From assembly GCA_030583605.1 (NCBI GenBank), contig CP129466.1:2487001-2551000 (forward strand): DNA of 64,000 nucleotides, given 5' to 3'. The notes beneath the pieces are model-generated. The model was not told the DNA's origin, did no database searches, and was given only the letters and a program-made list of their open reading frames with translations. A program made the position numbers and the translations under genes. This stretch comes from Gammaproteobacteria bacterium (GTDB taxonomy: Bacteria; Pseudomonadota; Gammaproteobacteria; Steroidobacterales; GCA-2729495). Position 1 is the first letter of the stretch, and each line of letters starts with the position of its first letter. Shown one piece after another: positions 17,449 to 26,367 of this stretch.

Positions 17449-18507
17449 ATGTCCGACAAGAACGAGCCCATGGTGCGCCCCGACGGCACCTACCCGACCG
17501 CGAAACTGCGCCAGGACGTCATCACCGCTGCCGTGGTCCAGACCCGTGTGCAGGGTGTGGACGGCGCCAATCCGGGGCCGGACCTGCGTCGCAACCTGGA
17601 TTACTTCCTCGAGTGCATCGACATCGCGCAGGGCTACGGCGGGCGCAGCGACCTGCTGCTGTTCCACGAATTCCCGATCACGGGCTTCTCGGACTGGACC
17701 CGCGACCAGCACTACCGGATCGCCATCGAGGTGCCGGGGCCGGAGGTCGCCGAGGTCGCGAAAAAGGCCAGGCAGTACAACTGCTACATCGTGTTCGGCA
17801 CCTACGCCCGCGACGAGAAGGACTGGCCGGGGCATATCCTGCACCTGATGGTCATGGTCGGCCCGGACGGCTCGGTGGTGAAGCACTGGAAGCAGCGCAA
17901 CGTGCGCGGCATGTTCCCCGGCTCCGAGCAGTACACCTCGGTCATCTACGACGTCTATGACCGGTTCGTGGAAATGTACGGGCTCGACGCCGTGATTCCG
18001 GTCGAGCGCACCGACATCGGCAACATCGCGATGTCGGCGGTGCAGTTCGAGCCGGAACTGTTCCGCTGCATGGCGATGAAGGGGGCGGAAATCGTCTGCC
18101 GGGTCGCCACGGGCGGATTCGAGTCGGACGACATGCGGCTCACCTCCTACCACAACAGCGTCTACACCCTGATCTGCAACAACTCGGTCAGCACCCACGG
18201 CCGCAACCCGGGGTTCTTCGAGGACACTGCCTTCGGCGGCCCGGGGCGCTCGGCCATCTATGCGCCGCGCGGCGTGGAAATGGTCAAGGCCGGCGTGTTC
18301 GAGACCAAACAGCTCGCGCGCATCCCGATCGCCGAGTTCCGCGCCCGCCACCGCATACCGGACCTGCACATGAAGCTCTACAAGCCGGTGCTGGACCAGT
18401 ACCGCGAACGCTACGATGCCGGCCTGTACCTGCAGTACGTGCCGAAGGACAAGCGCGACGCGTACCGGTACTTCCAGGAAAAATCCCGCTGGACGCATTT
18501 CTGGTAG
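17449..18507 (+). CDS. Carbon-nitrogen hydrolase (nitrilase/amidase superfamily) with Cys-to-Ser at catalytic site
   Basis: 352 aa, similar in layout to aliphatic amidase AmiE. Members hydrolyse amides or nitriles with a Glu-Lys-Cys triad. Seen: Glu74 in LLFHEFPITG and Lys148 in KHWKQRN. The nucleophile region reads IAMSAVQFEPELFRCMAMKGAEIV; aligning PELFR..AMKGAE with AmiE (PEIWRDCAMKGAE), written here only in part, places Ser196 where AmiE has Cys166. Either it is catalytically altered or it has a non-enzymatic role. Start: ATG 17449 behind AGAGGA; an earlier in-frame ATG at 17404 falls in the operator. The aldo/keto reductase follows 31 bp later. Confidence 0.88.
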   Translation: MSDKNEPMVRPDGTYPTAKLRQDVITAAVVQTRVQGVDGANPGPDLRRNLDYFLECIDIAQGYGGRSDLLLFHEFPITGFSDWTRDQHYRIAIEVPGPEVAEVAKKARQYNCYIVFGTYARDEKDWPGHILHLMVMVGPDGSVVKHWKQRNVRGMFPGSEQYTSVIYDVYDRFVEMYGLDAVIPVERTDIGNIAMSAVQFEPELFRCMAMKGAEIVCRVATGGFESDDMRLTSYHNSVYTLICNNSVSTHGRNPGFFEDTAFGGPGRSAIYAPRGVEMVKAGVFETKQLARIPIAEFRARHRIPDLHMKLYKPVLDQYRERYDAGLYLQYVPKDKRDAYRYFQEKSRWTHFW

Positions 18508-18538
18508 CCGCAGTCGTGCCCCGGCTGCCGGTGGCCGC

Positions 18539-19507
18539 ATGCGCGAGAGCGCCGTGATGGGCGGCAGGCCGCTCGGGCACTCGGGCCTGAAAGTTTCGGC
18601 AGTCGGCCTCGGCTGCATGAATTTCGGGCTCATGTGCGACCAGGCCGCGGTGAACTCCATCGTGGATGCGGCCCTCGATGTCGGGGTTACGTTCTTCGAC
18701 GTAGCGGACATCTACGGTGGCCCGCACGGCGCGGCGGAGTCCCTGCTCGGCAAGGCGCTCGGTGCGCGCCGCGGCAGCATCGTGCTCGCGACGAAATTCG
18801 GCGCGAAGCGCGGCGGCCGCGGCGGTGCGGCCGACCGGGGCGGCTCGCGCGAGTACATCGTGAAAGCCGTCGAGGACAGCCTCACGCGCCTCGGCACGGA
18901 TTACATCGATCTCTACCAGCACCATTTCCCCGACGCCGGCACACCGGTCGAGGAAACACTGCGCGCGCTCGAGGATCTGGTCCGCGCCGGCAAGGTGCGC
19001 CACGTCGGCTGCTCCAACTACGACGGCGCGCAACTGAAGGCGGCCACCATCGCGGCCAAGGCCGACAAGTTCGCCGGCTTCGTCTCGGCGCAGAACCGCT
19101 ACAGCCTCCTGCACCGCGCAATCGAAAGCGATCTCGTGCCGATCGCGCAGGGACAGCAGATCGGCATCATCCCGTACTTTCCCCTCGAGAGCGGTTTACT
19201 CAGCGGCAAGTACCGGCGCGGCGAGGCTCCGGGCGCCGACACGCGTTTCGGCAAGTGGAAGGGCGGCGGCAGCTTCGTGTCCGAGGCGCGCTGGGCGATC
19301 GTCGGGAACCTGGAGAATTACGGCGCCGGCATCGGCCACTCGCTGCTCGATCTCGCCATCGGCTGGCTGGTGGCGCAACCGTACGTCTCGAGCGTGATCG
19401 CCGGCGTGACCAATCCCGACCAGATCCGGCAGAACGTGCAGGCTGCGGCCTGGGCGCCCACACCCGAGCAGGTCGTGAAGATCGGCGAACTGGCCGCTGC
19501 CGGCTGA
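18539..19507 (+). CDS. Aldo/keto reductase
   Basis: 322 aa, (beta/alpha)8-barrel NADPH oxidoreductase, cytoplasmic. Seen: the N-terminal LGHSGLKVSAVGLGCMNFG, and a catalytic tetrad Asp/Tyr in DVADIYG, Lys in ATKFG and His in DLYQHHFPD. The cofactor loop near GVTNPDQIRQNVQAAAW is present. It most resembles the YajO/YhdN-like (AKR11-13) group that reduces or isomerises aldehydes and ketones. ATG 18539 or ATG 18557. Same strand and 31 bp after the nitrilase-like gene, so probably in one unit controlled from the 17.4-kb divergent promoter. Confidence 0.93.
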   Translation: MRESAVMGGRPLGHSGLKVSAVGLGCMNFGLMCDQAAVNSIVDAALDVGVTFFDVADIYGGPHGAAESLLGKALGARRGSIVLATKFGAKRGGRGGAADRGGSREYIVKAVEDSLTRLGTDYIDLYQHHFPDAGTPVEETLRALEDLVRAGKVRHVGCSNYDGAQLKAATIAAKADKFAGFVSAQNRYSLLHRAIESDLVPIAQGQQIGIIPYFPLESGLLSGKYRRGEAPGADTRFGKWKGGGSFVSEARWAIVGNLENYGAGIGHSLLDLAIGWLVAQPYVSSVIAGVTNPDQIRQNVQAAAWAPTPEQVVKIGELAAAG

Positions 19508-19512
19508 CGCCG

Positions 19513-19929
19513 CTACCGGGCGCGCCGGCGGTCGGTATCCTTGCTCCGGCGCTCGCGGCCGGCGCTCGGCGTGATGCCACCGAAGCGGGCGAAGGGATCG
19601 CGCCGGTCATCCGCAGCGCGTCGGTCGGCGTGGCGCACGTAACGGCACCCGCAGCTGTGCCGCTCGCAGCCTGTCACCGGCAAAGCCGGCGCGCGCAGCG
19701 CGAGGTAGCGCTGGTCCTGGATCCTGAGCACCGCGGCGCAGGGGGCATCGGCGCAGGGCCGGATCGACACCGCGGCGAACGGGTTCGCCGGGCGCACCGG
19801 CGGCGACGTGCCGCTACCGCCCCGCACCGCGCTGCGCGCGACATCGCGCCGGCGCTGCAGCTGCAGCAGCATGAACGGAGAGGCAAGGCCGAGCGCCACG
19901 CCGAGTACCACCCACATCATTACGCTCAT
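19513..19929 (-). CDS. Conserved hypothetical membrane-anchored protein
   Basis: 138 aa of unknown function. Seen: one N-terminal transmembrane helix (VMMWVVLGVALGLASPFMLL, residues 3-22), then a soluble part with NPFAAVSIRP, four to five Cys including GCERHSCGCRY, and an Arg/Asp-rich HADRRAADDRRDPF. I recall a similar Cys-rich, HxDRRxxDDRR-ending family in gammaproteobacteria, without a known role. The cysteines could bind a metal (inference). The stop lies 5 bp from the convergent aldo/keto reductase stop. Confidence 0.7.
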   Translation of the reverse strand: MSVMMWVVLGVALGLASPFMLLQLQRRRDVARSAVRGGSGTSPPVRPANPFAAVSIRPCADAPCAAVLRIQDQRYLALRAPALPVTGCERHSCGCRYVRHADRRAADDRRDPFARFGGITPSAGRERRSKDTDRRRAR

Positions 19930-20057
19930 CGCCCGAAACTCCGCAGGGCACAGAGCCGCCTTGATAACCGATGCCGCCGGCGCTTGCCGCGCTACCGGTC
20001 ACATTCCCGCCGCGTACCGGAGCGCTCACCGCCACGCGCCCGCCCGCGGCACCCCCC

Positions 20058-22595
20058 CTACTGCGCGCCGAACTTGAACTGCACCTCGATACCGTAGTCG
20101 CGGCCCCGCTGGGGATTGAGTGAATACATGTTGGGGTACACGTCGTCGTTGTCGCCGTACACGCCGTTGCCGCCGGGCGAAATCGCGCCATAGCCGAAGT
20201 TGACGAAGGACAGGGCTGCCACCGGCGTATCGTCGTCCATGAGGTTACGCACGTAGGCGCTCACGCCCCAGCGCGCGGAGTCGAAGCCGGCCCGCAGGTT
20301 GACCAGCGTGCGATCGTCCAGCCAGGCCAGGTTCGCCGTATCGAAGTAGCGCTCGCTCTCGTAGGCGAGGTCGGTGCGAAACAGCAGGCTCCAGTCGGCA
20401 TTGAGCGGCTTGTTCACCACGGCACCGAGCACCAGGCTGTGCTCCGGCGCGCTCGGGATCCACTTGTCCTCGACGTTGCCGTCGCCGGTCAGGGCCGCGA
20501 GATTGGAGTCGAAGCCCTTGCGGAACTTCGCCCTCGTATAGCCATAGTTGGCGATCAGGGTCAGCTCGTCGGTGACGACGAAGAGCGTCTCGAGTTCGCC
20601 GCCTCGATTACGCGAATCGCCGACGTTGCGCAGCAGGGTCGTCGCGAGCGTCTCGTTGTTGTCGAACCCCGGAAAATCGTAGGCACCGAAATTCTGTACC
20701 TGGAAGATGGTCTGCTTGTCCCACTCGATCCAGAACAGCGCGAGGTTGGCCTGTATCCGCCGGTCCCACCACTGCGTCTTGGCGCCAATCTCGTAGGTCC
20801 ACTGTTCTTCCGGCTCGATCGTGACGTCATTCGTGTACACCTGCGCCTGCTCGCAGAACTCCCGCGAGACATCGCCGCGGAAGAACTCCGAGTTCACGTC
20901 GCCCGGCTTGTCTCCGTTCGCCGCCTGCGCGTAGAAGCGCAGATCGTCCGTCGGCATGAAGGTCAGCGATACCCGCGGCGTAAAGTTGTAGTAGGTCGCT
21001 TCGCTCCGACAACGATTGCCGCCGAGGTACTCGATCTCTTCGGATGCGTAGCGTCCCTCGACATCGAGCCGCCACAGCTCCGTGACGTCCCAGGCGACGC
21101 TGCCGATCCACGCGAGGTTGGCGACATCGCGCTCGGCCTGCGGCCCGTAGCCGAGCTCGCCGCCGAACACCGGGCCGGGGCCCGGGATGCTGCGCTGGGC
21201 TGAGGTCAGGTTGCGGTCGTAATAGAAGGCGCCGACCTCGCCGCGCACCGGCAGCAGCGCGGGCGTGGCCAGCCGCAGCTCGCCGGACCAGTCGCGGTTG
21301 TCCTTGACCGAGTCGAAATTGAACAGGCCGAAGACCGCGCGGGTCTCGGTATGGTCGAGATCGTACGCGTTCTCGAACTCCTCGTCGTTGAGGCCGCCAC
21401 GCGCAGTCAGCACCCACTCGCCAAGTTCCTGGCGATACTGGAGGAGGTAGCGGTTGCCGGTCTTATGCAGCCCCGGGTCGGTGCCCGGGACGAACCGGCC
21501 GTCGTTGAGCGACACGCCGTTGTCGAGGTCCGGCAGATTGACGCGATTCTCCCACCCGGTCGCATTGAGCTTGCCGCAGATGGTGCCGCCGGTGGTGCGC
21601 CACCAGGCCTCTTCGTCGCCCGCCGGCTGGCCGGCCGGCAATGGATAGCGCCCCTCGGGCGGCAACCAGCAGTTGAGCGTGGCGAAGATGCCGTTTGTGC
21701 CCGGCCGGTTCAGGGACGCGCGCGGGTCGCCGGGCGGGAGATTCTCGAGCAGCTCGCCCTCCGGGGCGACCAGCGAGGGCCACATCGAGTCGTCCGTCTC
21801 GTAGCGGCCATACTTGAAGTTGAACTCACCGCCGTCCCAGGGTGTCCAGACCAGCTTGGCGAGGTAATCCTGGGTCTCCTCGGCGCCGAGGCGGCTGCCA
21901 TCCGCCTGTTGCGGCGGATTCGCCAGGAAGTTGAGCGCCGGCTGGTTGAAGGCCTGGTTTTCTTCGAGGCTGTTGTGCCACTCCCCGCCATAGTCGCTCC
22001 AGCTGCCGGAAAGCAGGAACAGCAGCTTGTCCTCGACGATCGGCCCGGACACCCAGCCGCTCACCTCGTAGTCGTCGTTGGTGCCGGCGCGGCTCTTGAG
22101 CCGGCCGCTGAGCTCGTTGGTCGGCGCGCGGGTGACGTAGTTGACGGCGCCGGCGAACGCCGCCCGCCCGAACTGCGCCGATTGCGGCCCGCGCAGGATC
22201 TCGACCCGCTCCACCGAACTCGTGGTGGCCCCGCCGATGCTGGAGGAGACGTAGATGCCGTCGATGTAATAGGCCGCATTCGCCTCGCCGCGACTGGGCG
22301 CGGACGCCATGCCGCGGATGACCGGGCGATCGAAGTCACGCCCGGTCTGCGGCAGGGTGTTGAAGTTGACGGTGAAGTTGGCGATGTCGTTGTCGCTGAA
22401 CAGGCCCTGCTGCTCGAGCTGCTCCGCGCCGAAAGCGCTCACGGAGATCGGCACGTCCTGCAGGCTCTCCTCTTTCTTACGGGCCGTGACCACGATTTCC
22501 TGGATCTGCGCGCTTGCCGCGACCGGCAGCAAAAGCGATGCGCACAAGGCGATCAAGGCCGCGCGAAATGGCAGCCAACGCGAAGTCCCCGACAT
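20058..22595 (-). CDS. TonB-dependent outer-membrane receptor
   Basis: 845 aa. Energised uptake of a large or scarce substrate across the outer membrane. Seen: signal peptide ending VAASAQ, TonB box IQEIVVTARKKEESLQDVP, plug domain with PQTGRDFDRPVIRGM and VERVEILRGPQSAQFGRAAF, then a long beta-barrel. The C-terminus reads YGIEVQFKFGAQ, so the usual final aromatic residue is not the last residue. Start: ATG 22595 directly after GGGAGGGAAG; an upstream ATG in frame at 22676 lacks a leader. It follows an MFS gene by 105 bp on the same strand, a common pairing of outer- and inner-membrane uptake. No substrate can be assigned. Confidence 0.94.
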   Translation of the reverse strand: MSGTSRWLPFRAALIALCASLLLPVAASAQIQEIVVTARKKEESLQDVPISVSAFGAEQLEQQGLFSDNDIANFTVNFNTLPQTGRDFDRPVIRGMASAPSRGEANAAYYIDGIYVSSSIGGATTSSVERVEILRGPQSAQFGRAAFAGAVNYVTRAPTNELSGRLKSRAGTNDDYEVSGWVSGPIVEDKLLFLLSGSWSDYGGEWHNSLEENQAFNQPALNFLANPPQQADGSRLGAEETQDYLAKLVWTPWDGGEFNFKYGRYETDDSMWPSLVAPEGELLENLPPGDPRASLNRPGTNGIFATLNCWLPPEGRYPLPAGQPAGDEEAWWRTTGGTICGKLNATGWENRVNLPDLDNGVSLNDGRFVPGTDPGLHKTGNRYLLQYRQELGEWVLTARGGLNDEEFENAYDLDHTETRAVFGLFNFDSVKDNRDWSGELRLATPALLPVRGEVGAFYYDRNLTSAQRSIPGPGPVFGGELGYGPQAERDVANLAWIGSVAWDVTELWRLDVEGRYASEEIEYLGGNRCRSEATYYNFTPRVSLTFMPTDDLRFYAQAANGDKPGDVNSEFFRGDVSREFCEQAQVYTNDVTIEPEEQWTYEIGAKTQWWDRRIQANLALFWIEWDKQTIFQVQNFGAYDFPGFDNNETLATTLLRNVGDSRNRGGELETLFVVTDELTLIANYGYTRAKFRKGFDSNLAALTGDGNVEDKWIPSAPEHSLVLGAVVNKPLNADWSLLFRTDLAYESERYFDTANLAWLDDRTLVNLRAGFDSARWGVSAYVRNLMDDDTPVAALSFVNFGYGAISPGGNGVYGDNDDVYPNMYSLNPQRGRDYGIEVQFKFGAQ

Positions 22596-22700
22596 CTTCC
22601 CTCCCCGGGCGTTACAGCGGGCGAACGATCGTTTCAGGATCCGCGCGACTGTGAAATCCGCGCCTGACCCCGTCAAGCAATTCGCCGCATCGCGGGCGTT

Positions 22701-24038
22701 TTATGCAGCCGCCGTCCGCGGTACGGCCGCGGCGAACGGCCGACGCCCGAGCCAGAGCACGAGCGCGGCGAGCGGGACGGCGGCGCCATTGACCAGCGCG
22801 AGCGACTGGCCGATCGCCCCGGGCCCGTTGAAGAACCGGTCTGCGATCATGCCAACGGCCGTTGGCCCGGCGATGGCGGTGATCACGTTCAGAAACAGCA
22901 TCCAGGCCGCCGATACCTGCGCCCGCAGTGGCCCGGGCGTAACCACCTGCAGCGCGGCCGGCGCGCAGGCCAGCGCCAGGCTGGCGCAGAAGGTGAGCGG
23001 ACAGAAGAGCGCGATCGCGACGAGGCGGTCCTCGCCCGTGGTGGCGAAGAGCACGAGCGGCAGCATGCAGGCTGCGGCCAGCAGGCCAACCCGGTGCATG
23101 GCATCGAGATGGCCGCGCCGGAGGAAGGTATCGGCGAGCCAGCCTCCGGCATACACGCCTGCCGGCGACCACAACAGGACGATGAGGCCAAGGACGAGCC
23201 CGGTCTCGCGCGGCGCGAAGCCGAGCACACGCCCGAAGTACACCGGCGCCCAGGTCAGGGTGGTCGTGATCGGCACGAACAGCAGCGCGAAGCCGAGGAA
23301 ATGCAGGCCGTACACGCGCCAGCGCGAGGCCGCATAGCGCAGCACCTCGCCGAGTCGCTCGGCCGCGGCGACGCCGGCTGGCGGCGCGCGGCGCGCCGGC
23401 TCCGGCACGGTGAGCATCAGCAACACCACCACGAACCCGGGCAGGCCCACGACGAAGAACACCACCTGCCAGGGCTCGACCGCACCGATGAACGGCAGCA
23501 CCTGGACGCTGCTGGCGCTGATCAGCCCGATCACCACGCCGCCGACCAGCAAAGCCACGCCGGCGCCGACGAACGCGCCGGACTGGTACACACCGAGCGC
23601 GCGGCCGAGCCGGTCACGCGGAAACAGGTCGGCAATCATCGAGAACGCGGCCGGCGCCAGCGCCGCCTCGCCGGCTGCCACCCCGACGCGCGCGAAAAAC
23701 AGCTCCCAGAAGTTCTGGGCCAGCCCGCAGGCCGTCGTCATCACGCTCCAGACGAGAATGCCGCCGGCGACGATCGCCCGGCGGCTGTAGCGGTCGGCCA
23801 GGCGGCCGAGTGGCAGCCCGAACAGCGCGTAGAAGACGGCGAATGCGACGCCGAGCAGCCAGGCAAAGTCGGTATCCGTGAGGCCGAGATCCGCCTTGAT
23901 CGGTTCCACCAGCAACGACAGGATGATGCGATCGACGAACGAGAAGATGACCGCGATGAACAGCACGCCGACGGCGTACCAGGCGCGCCCGGGCTCCGGC
24001 CACGGCGGTTGCGATGTCGTCCGCTCCTGCACACCCAC
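22701..24038 (-). CDS. MFS transporter, spinster-like family
   Basis: About 445 aa inner-membrane carrier. Seen: FSFVDRIILSLLVEPIKADL at ~residues 30-49, GLPLGRLADRYSRRAIV (motif A), RVGVAAGEAALAPAAFSMIADLFPRDRLGRA, read here across residues ~105-135, and a second half with GWLADTFLRRG. The VDR/EPI...LGLTDT pattern is that of bacterial spinster-like carriers, which often neighbour TonB receptors. Start chosen: GTG 24038 (GTG 24032 equally possible) because the family sequence begins soon after; the frame further upstream is Cys/Arg-rich and unlike a protein start. Likely co-transcribed with the receptor downstream. Confidence 0.88.
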   Translation of the reverse strand: MGVQERTTSQPPWPEPGRAWYAVGVLFIAVIFSFVDRIILSLLVEPIKADLGLTDTDFAWLLGVAFAVFYALFGLPLGRLADRYSRRAIVAGGILVWSVMTTACGLAQNFWELFFARVGVAAGEAALAPAAFSMIADLFPRDRLGRALGVYQSGAFVGAGVALLVGGVVIGLISASSVQVLPFIGAVEPWQVVFFVVGLPGFVVVLLMLTVPEPARRAPPAGVAAAERLGEVLRYAASRWRVYGLHFLGFALLFVPITTTLTWAPVYFGRVLGFAPRETGLVLGLIVLLWSPAGVYAGGWLADTFLRRGHLDAMHRVGLLAAACMLPLVLFATTGEDRLVAIALFCPLTFCASLALACAPAALQVVTPGPLRAQVSAAWMLFLNVITAIAGPTAVGMIADRFFNGPGAIGQSLALVNGAAVPLAALVLWLGRRPFAAAVPRTAAA

Positions 24039-24224
24039 CCCCCGGCAAATCGCGGCCGCGCCGCGCCCCGACCATTTACGGCAGATCCGACAGATCCTGT
24101 TGCCAGAGCATAATTGAGGACAACCCATCTAAGAACTGCTTCATCGCCGAGCTGCGGGGACGGGGCGCCGTCGCCGCGGAGTCGATGCGTGAATCCCTCG
24201 CGGTGGCTGCTGGCGGGGACGCTG

Positions 24225-24321
24225 CGCCGGGACGCTTGCTACGGCCGTCCATGGCCTTCGCGCGCTCGGGTTTCGCCCGCGCTGCGCATCCTGCTGCGCG
24301 CGGCTCCACACGCCCGTTGCA
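24225..24321 (+). repeat. Dispersed ~97-bp intergenic element (copy A)
   Basis: Runs from CGCCGGGACGCTTGCT to CACACGCCCGTTGCA. Matches 33936-34031 over the whole length with the ends nearly identical and an imperfectly paired middle. Part of the 760-bp divergent gap between the spinster MFS gene and the porin gene, in which I see no gene. Confidence 0.5.
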
Positions 24322-24427
24322 ACGCCCCCGCCAGCAGCCCTGTTGAGTTCACCGATGAGGTCGGGTCAGTGCGTGCGAACGCGCCGCAGAGCGCACGTCG
24401 GTGGTGGCCCGCTGTCCGGCGAGAGCA

Positions 24428-24500
24428 CGTGTGGAGCCGGCTGCCAGGAGGGCAGCAGCCGGCGTAACCCGTAGCGACGAGCACAGGGACGTGCGAGGAG
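24428..24500 (-). repeat. Dispersed intergenic element, inverted partial copy
   Basis: Read on the minus strand it ends in GGCTCCACACG like copy A and shares its layout (TCGCTACGG ... GGCTGC) with many differences. With 24225-24321 it forms a tail-to-tail pair in the same gap. The match is loose and made by eye. Confidence 0.35.
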
Positions 24501-24797
24501 CGGCGCTCGGCGGGCAGCGGGGCACCACATCACCCGCAGCTGCCGGATGAGGACACACGCAGCTCCGCCAGCAGGCCCTGTGCGCGGGATCCGTGCGGCG
24601 ACGTCGCAGGCGCCCCCGCAGATCGGCGATGAACCGGAACACTCTGCGCGGACTTGATCCGCGTCATCCATCCGGCTCCTGCTGCTTGCGGACCCGGCCC
24701 GCCGTTGAGTACTTTACCCGCCATGCGGACCCGAAGGGATGGGCGGGTGCGTTGCCAGGCCGGGCGCCGGCCGCTTCAATTCGAAACGGGGAGAATC

Positions 24798-26087
24798 ATG
24801 CACGTCATGGCACGCACCGAAGGCCGCCTTGCGTCGAAGCGGGCGCCTTGGGCCAGCGCACTGGCCATCCTGATCCTCGGGCCGGCCGCAGCGCAGGCCC
24901 AGGATCGCATCGATGTCCTCATCGAGCAGCTGCAGCGCCAGAGCCAGGAAATCCAGCAACTGCGCAAGGAACTCGAAGAGTTGCGTGGCAAGGTGGAGCC
25001 GACCGCCGGGCAACCCAAGTACTACAAGGAAGACGGCGACGAGCCGCTGACGGGCTACGACAACCCCGGGCTGGAGCTCAGCGTCGCCGGGCAGGTGAAC
25101 CAGGCCTACAACCTCGCGGACGACGGTGCCAACACGCGGAGTTACTTCGTCGACAACGACAACAGCAACAGCCGCATGCGACTGGCGGGTGTCGCCACCT
25201 TTGCCAACGGGCCACAAGCGGGCAGCACGCTGGAGATCGCCTTCAGCGGCAACAACTCCTTCGACGTCAGCCAGGACAACGAGCGGGCCGATGACTTCAT
25301 GCAGACGCGCCGCGCCGAAGTCTGGGTGATGGACGAGCGCTACGGCCGCGTCATGTTCGGCCGCGGTTCCTCCGCTGCGGACAACACGGCAGAGTTCGAC
25401 CTCTCTCTGGTCAGCGCACCGGTGATGCTGTCGGGAATCTCCTTCCCCATGGGCGGCCTGCAGTTCACCGACGGCACCGACCTGACCGGCGTCACCATCG
25501 GGGATGCCTTCTTCAATTTCGATGGGGACCGGATGAACCGGATCCGCTACGACACGCCGATGTTCGGGCCCATGCAGGTTTCGACCTCGGCCGGTTCGGA
25601 CCAGCGCTTCGACGTGGCACTGACCTTCGGCGGCGACTACGACCACTGGACCGGCATGCAACTCGGCGGCTTCACCACGCTGGGCGCGATCGCGTACGCC
25701 GATCCCAACGTGCCCGGCGTCGACTCCCGCTGGTCCGGGTCCTGGTCGATGCTCCACAACGACACCGGCCTGAGCTTCACGGTGTCAGGCGGCCGCGACA
25801 GCGGCACGGACGGCGACAACCCCTACAACCTGTATGGCAAGATCGGCTGGGACACGCAGCTCACGCGCTTCGGCCCCACGGGCTTTGGCCTGGACTACAC
25901 CTATACCGAGCACGTGACGGGCGACGGCGATCAGGGCGACTCCATCGGCGTCGCCGCGGTCCAGGTCTTCAGCAGCACCGGCATCGAGCTCTACAGCCAG
26001 TTGCGCCTGCTGAGCCTCGACCGGGCCATCGGCCCGGACTTCGACGATATCTGGGTGTTCACCGGCGGCACGCGGGTACGGTTCTGA
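24798..26087 (+). CDS. Outer-membrane porin-like protein
   Basis: 429 aa. Seen: a signal peptide (ASALAILILGPAAAQAQ), a coiled-coil stretch (~residues 38-65; LIEQLQRQSQEIQQLRKELE), then a 16-strand-type beta-barrel with many alternating aromatic residues and a C-terminal Phe (TRVRF), the usual outer-membrane insertion signal. The coiled coil followed by a barrel is like trimeric porins and OprO/P-like proteins. ATG 24798 follows GGGGAG. The next gene, a small lipoprotein, starts at the base where this one ends. General diffusion of small solutes is likely; substrate unknown. Confidence 0.85.
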   Translation: MHVMARTEGRLASKRAPWASALAILILGPAAAQAQDRIDVLIEQLQRQSQEIQQLRKELEELRGKVEPTAGQPKYYKEDGDEPLTGYDNPGLELSVAGQVNQAYNLADDGANTRSYFVDNDNSNSRMRLAGVATFANGPQAGSTLEIAFSGNNSFDVSQDNERADDFMQTRRAEVWVMDERYGRVMFGRGSSAADNTAEFDLSLVSAPVMLSGISFPMGGLQFTDGTDLTGVTIGDAFFNFDGDRMNRIRYDTPMFGPMQVSTSAGSDQRFDVALTFGGDYDHWTGMQLGGFTTLGAIAYADPNVPGVDSRWSGSWSMLHNDTGLSFTVSGGRDSGTDGDNPYNLYGKIGWDTQLTRFGPTGFGLDYTYTEHVTGDGDQGDSIGVAAVQVFSSTGIELYSQLRLLSLDRAIGPDFDDIWVFTGGTRVRF

Positions 26088-26341
26088 TGGGCCTGCGACT
26101 GCTGCTGGTGGTGCTGCTCTTCACGGCGGCCGCGTGCACCTCGCGGCCGCCGCAGCACGACCGCAGCGGCGAGACCCACTACAACCGTCGCGAACTGCAG
26201 GAGAGCCCCGGGCTGTTCACCGGCAAAACCGGCGAGTGGAAGGTCAGGCCCCGCCGGGCGGAGCCCGGCGCCAGCGACAGCGGCGACGAAGACTGTCCGG
26301 GCCGCGATTCCGATCAATGCGATAGCGAGCAGCGCCACTGA
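26087..26341 (+). CDS. Small lipoprotein of unknown function
   Basis: 84 aa. Seen: a lipoprotein signal (LRLLLVVLLFTAAAC, lipid Cys at residue 17), then a short charged domain with QESPGLFTGKTGEWKV and an acidic, Arg-rich tail. Short lipoproteins with a PG(L/M)F(T/S)G motif occur in several proteobacteria without a known job. The ATG shares one base with the porin stop (TGATG), so it is translationally coupled and may help the porin (inference). Confidence 0.65.
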   Translation: MGLRLLLVVLLFTAAACTSRPPQHDRSGETHYNRRELQESPGLFTGKTGEWKVRPRRAEPGASDSGDEDCPGRDSDQCDSEQRH

Positions 26342-26345
26342 GCCG

Positions 26346-26366
26346 GCGCGCGGCGCTGCCGCGCGC
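26346..26366. terminator. Perfect 8-bp GC hairpin between convergent genes
   Basis: GCGCGCGG (26346-26353), loop CGCTG, CCGCGCGC (26359-26366). It fills the 26-bp space between the lipoprotein stop and the rhomboid stop, so it can serve both strands. No T-run follows. Confidence 0.45.
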
Positions 26367-26367
26367 T

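Noticed and set aside
24076..24650. Several 60-120 codon frames in the gap before the porin gene
   Set aside because: No family sequence, poor starts, and they overlap the dispersed repeat copies.
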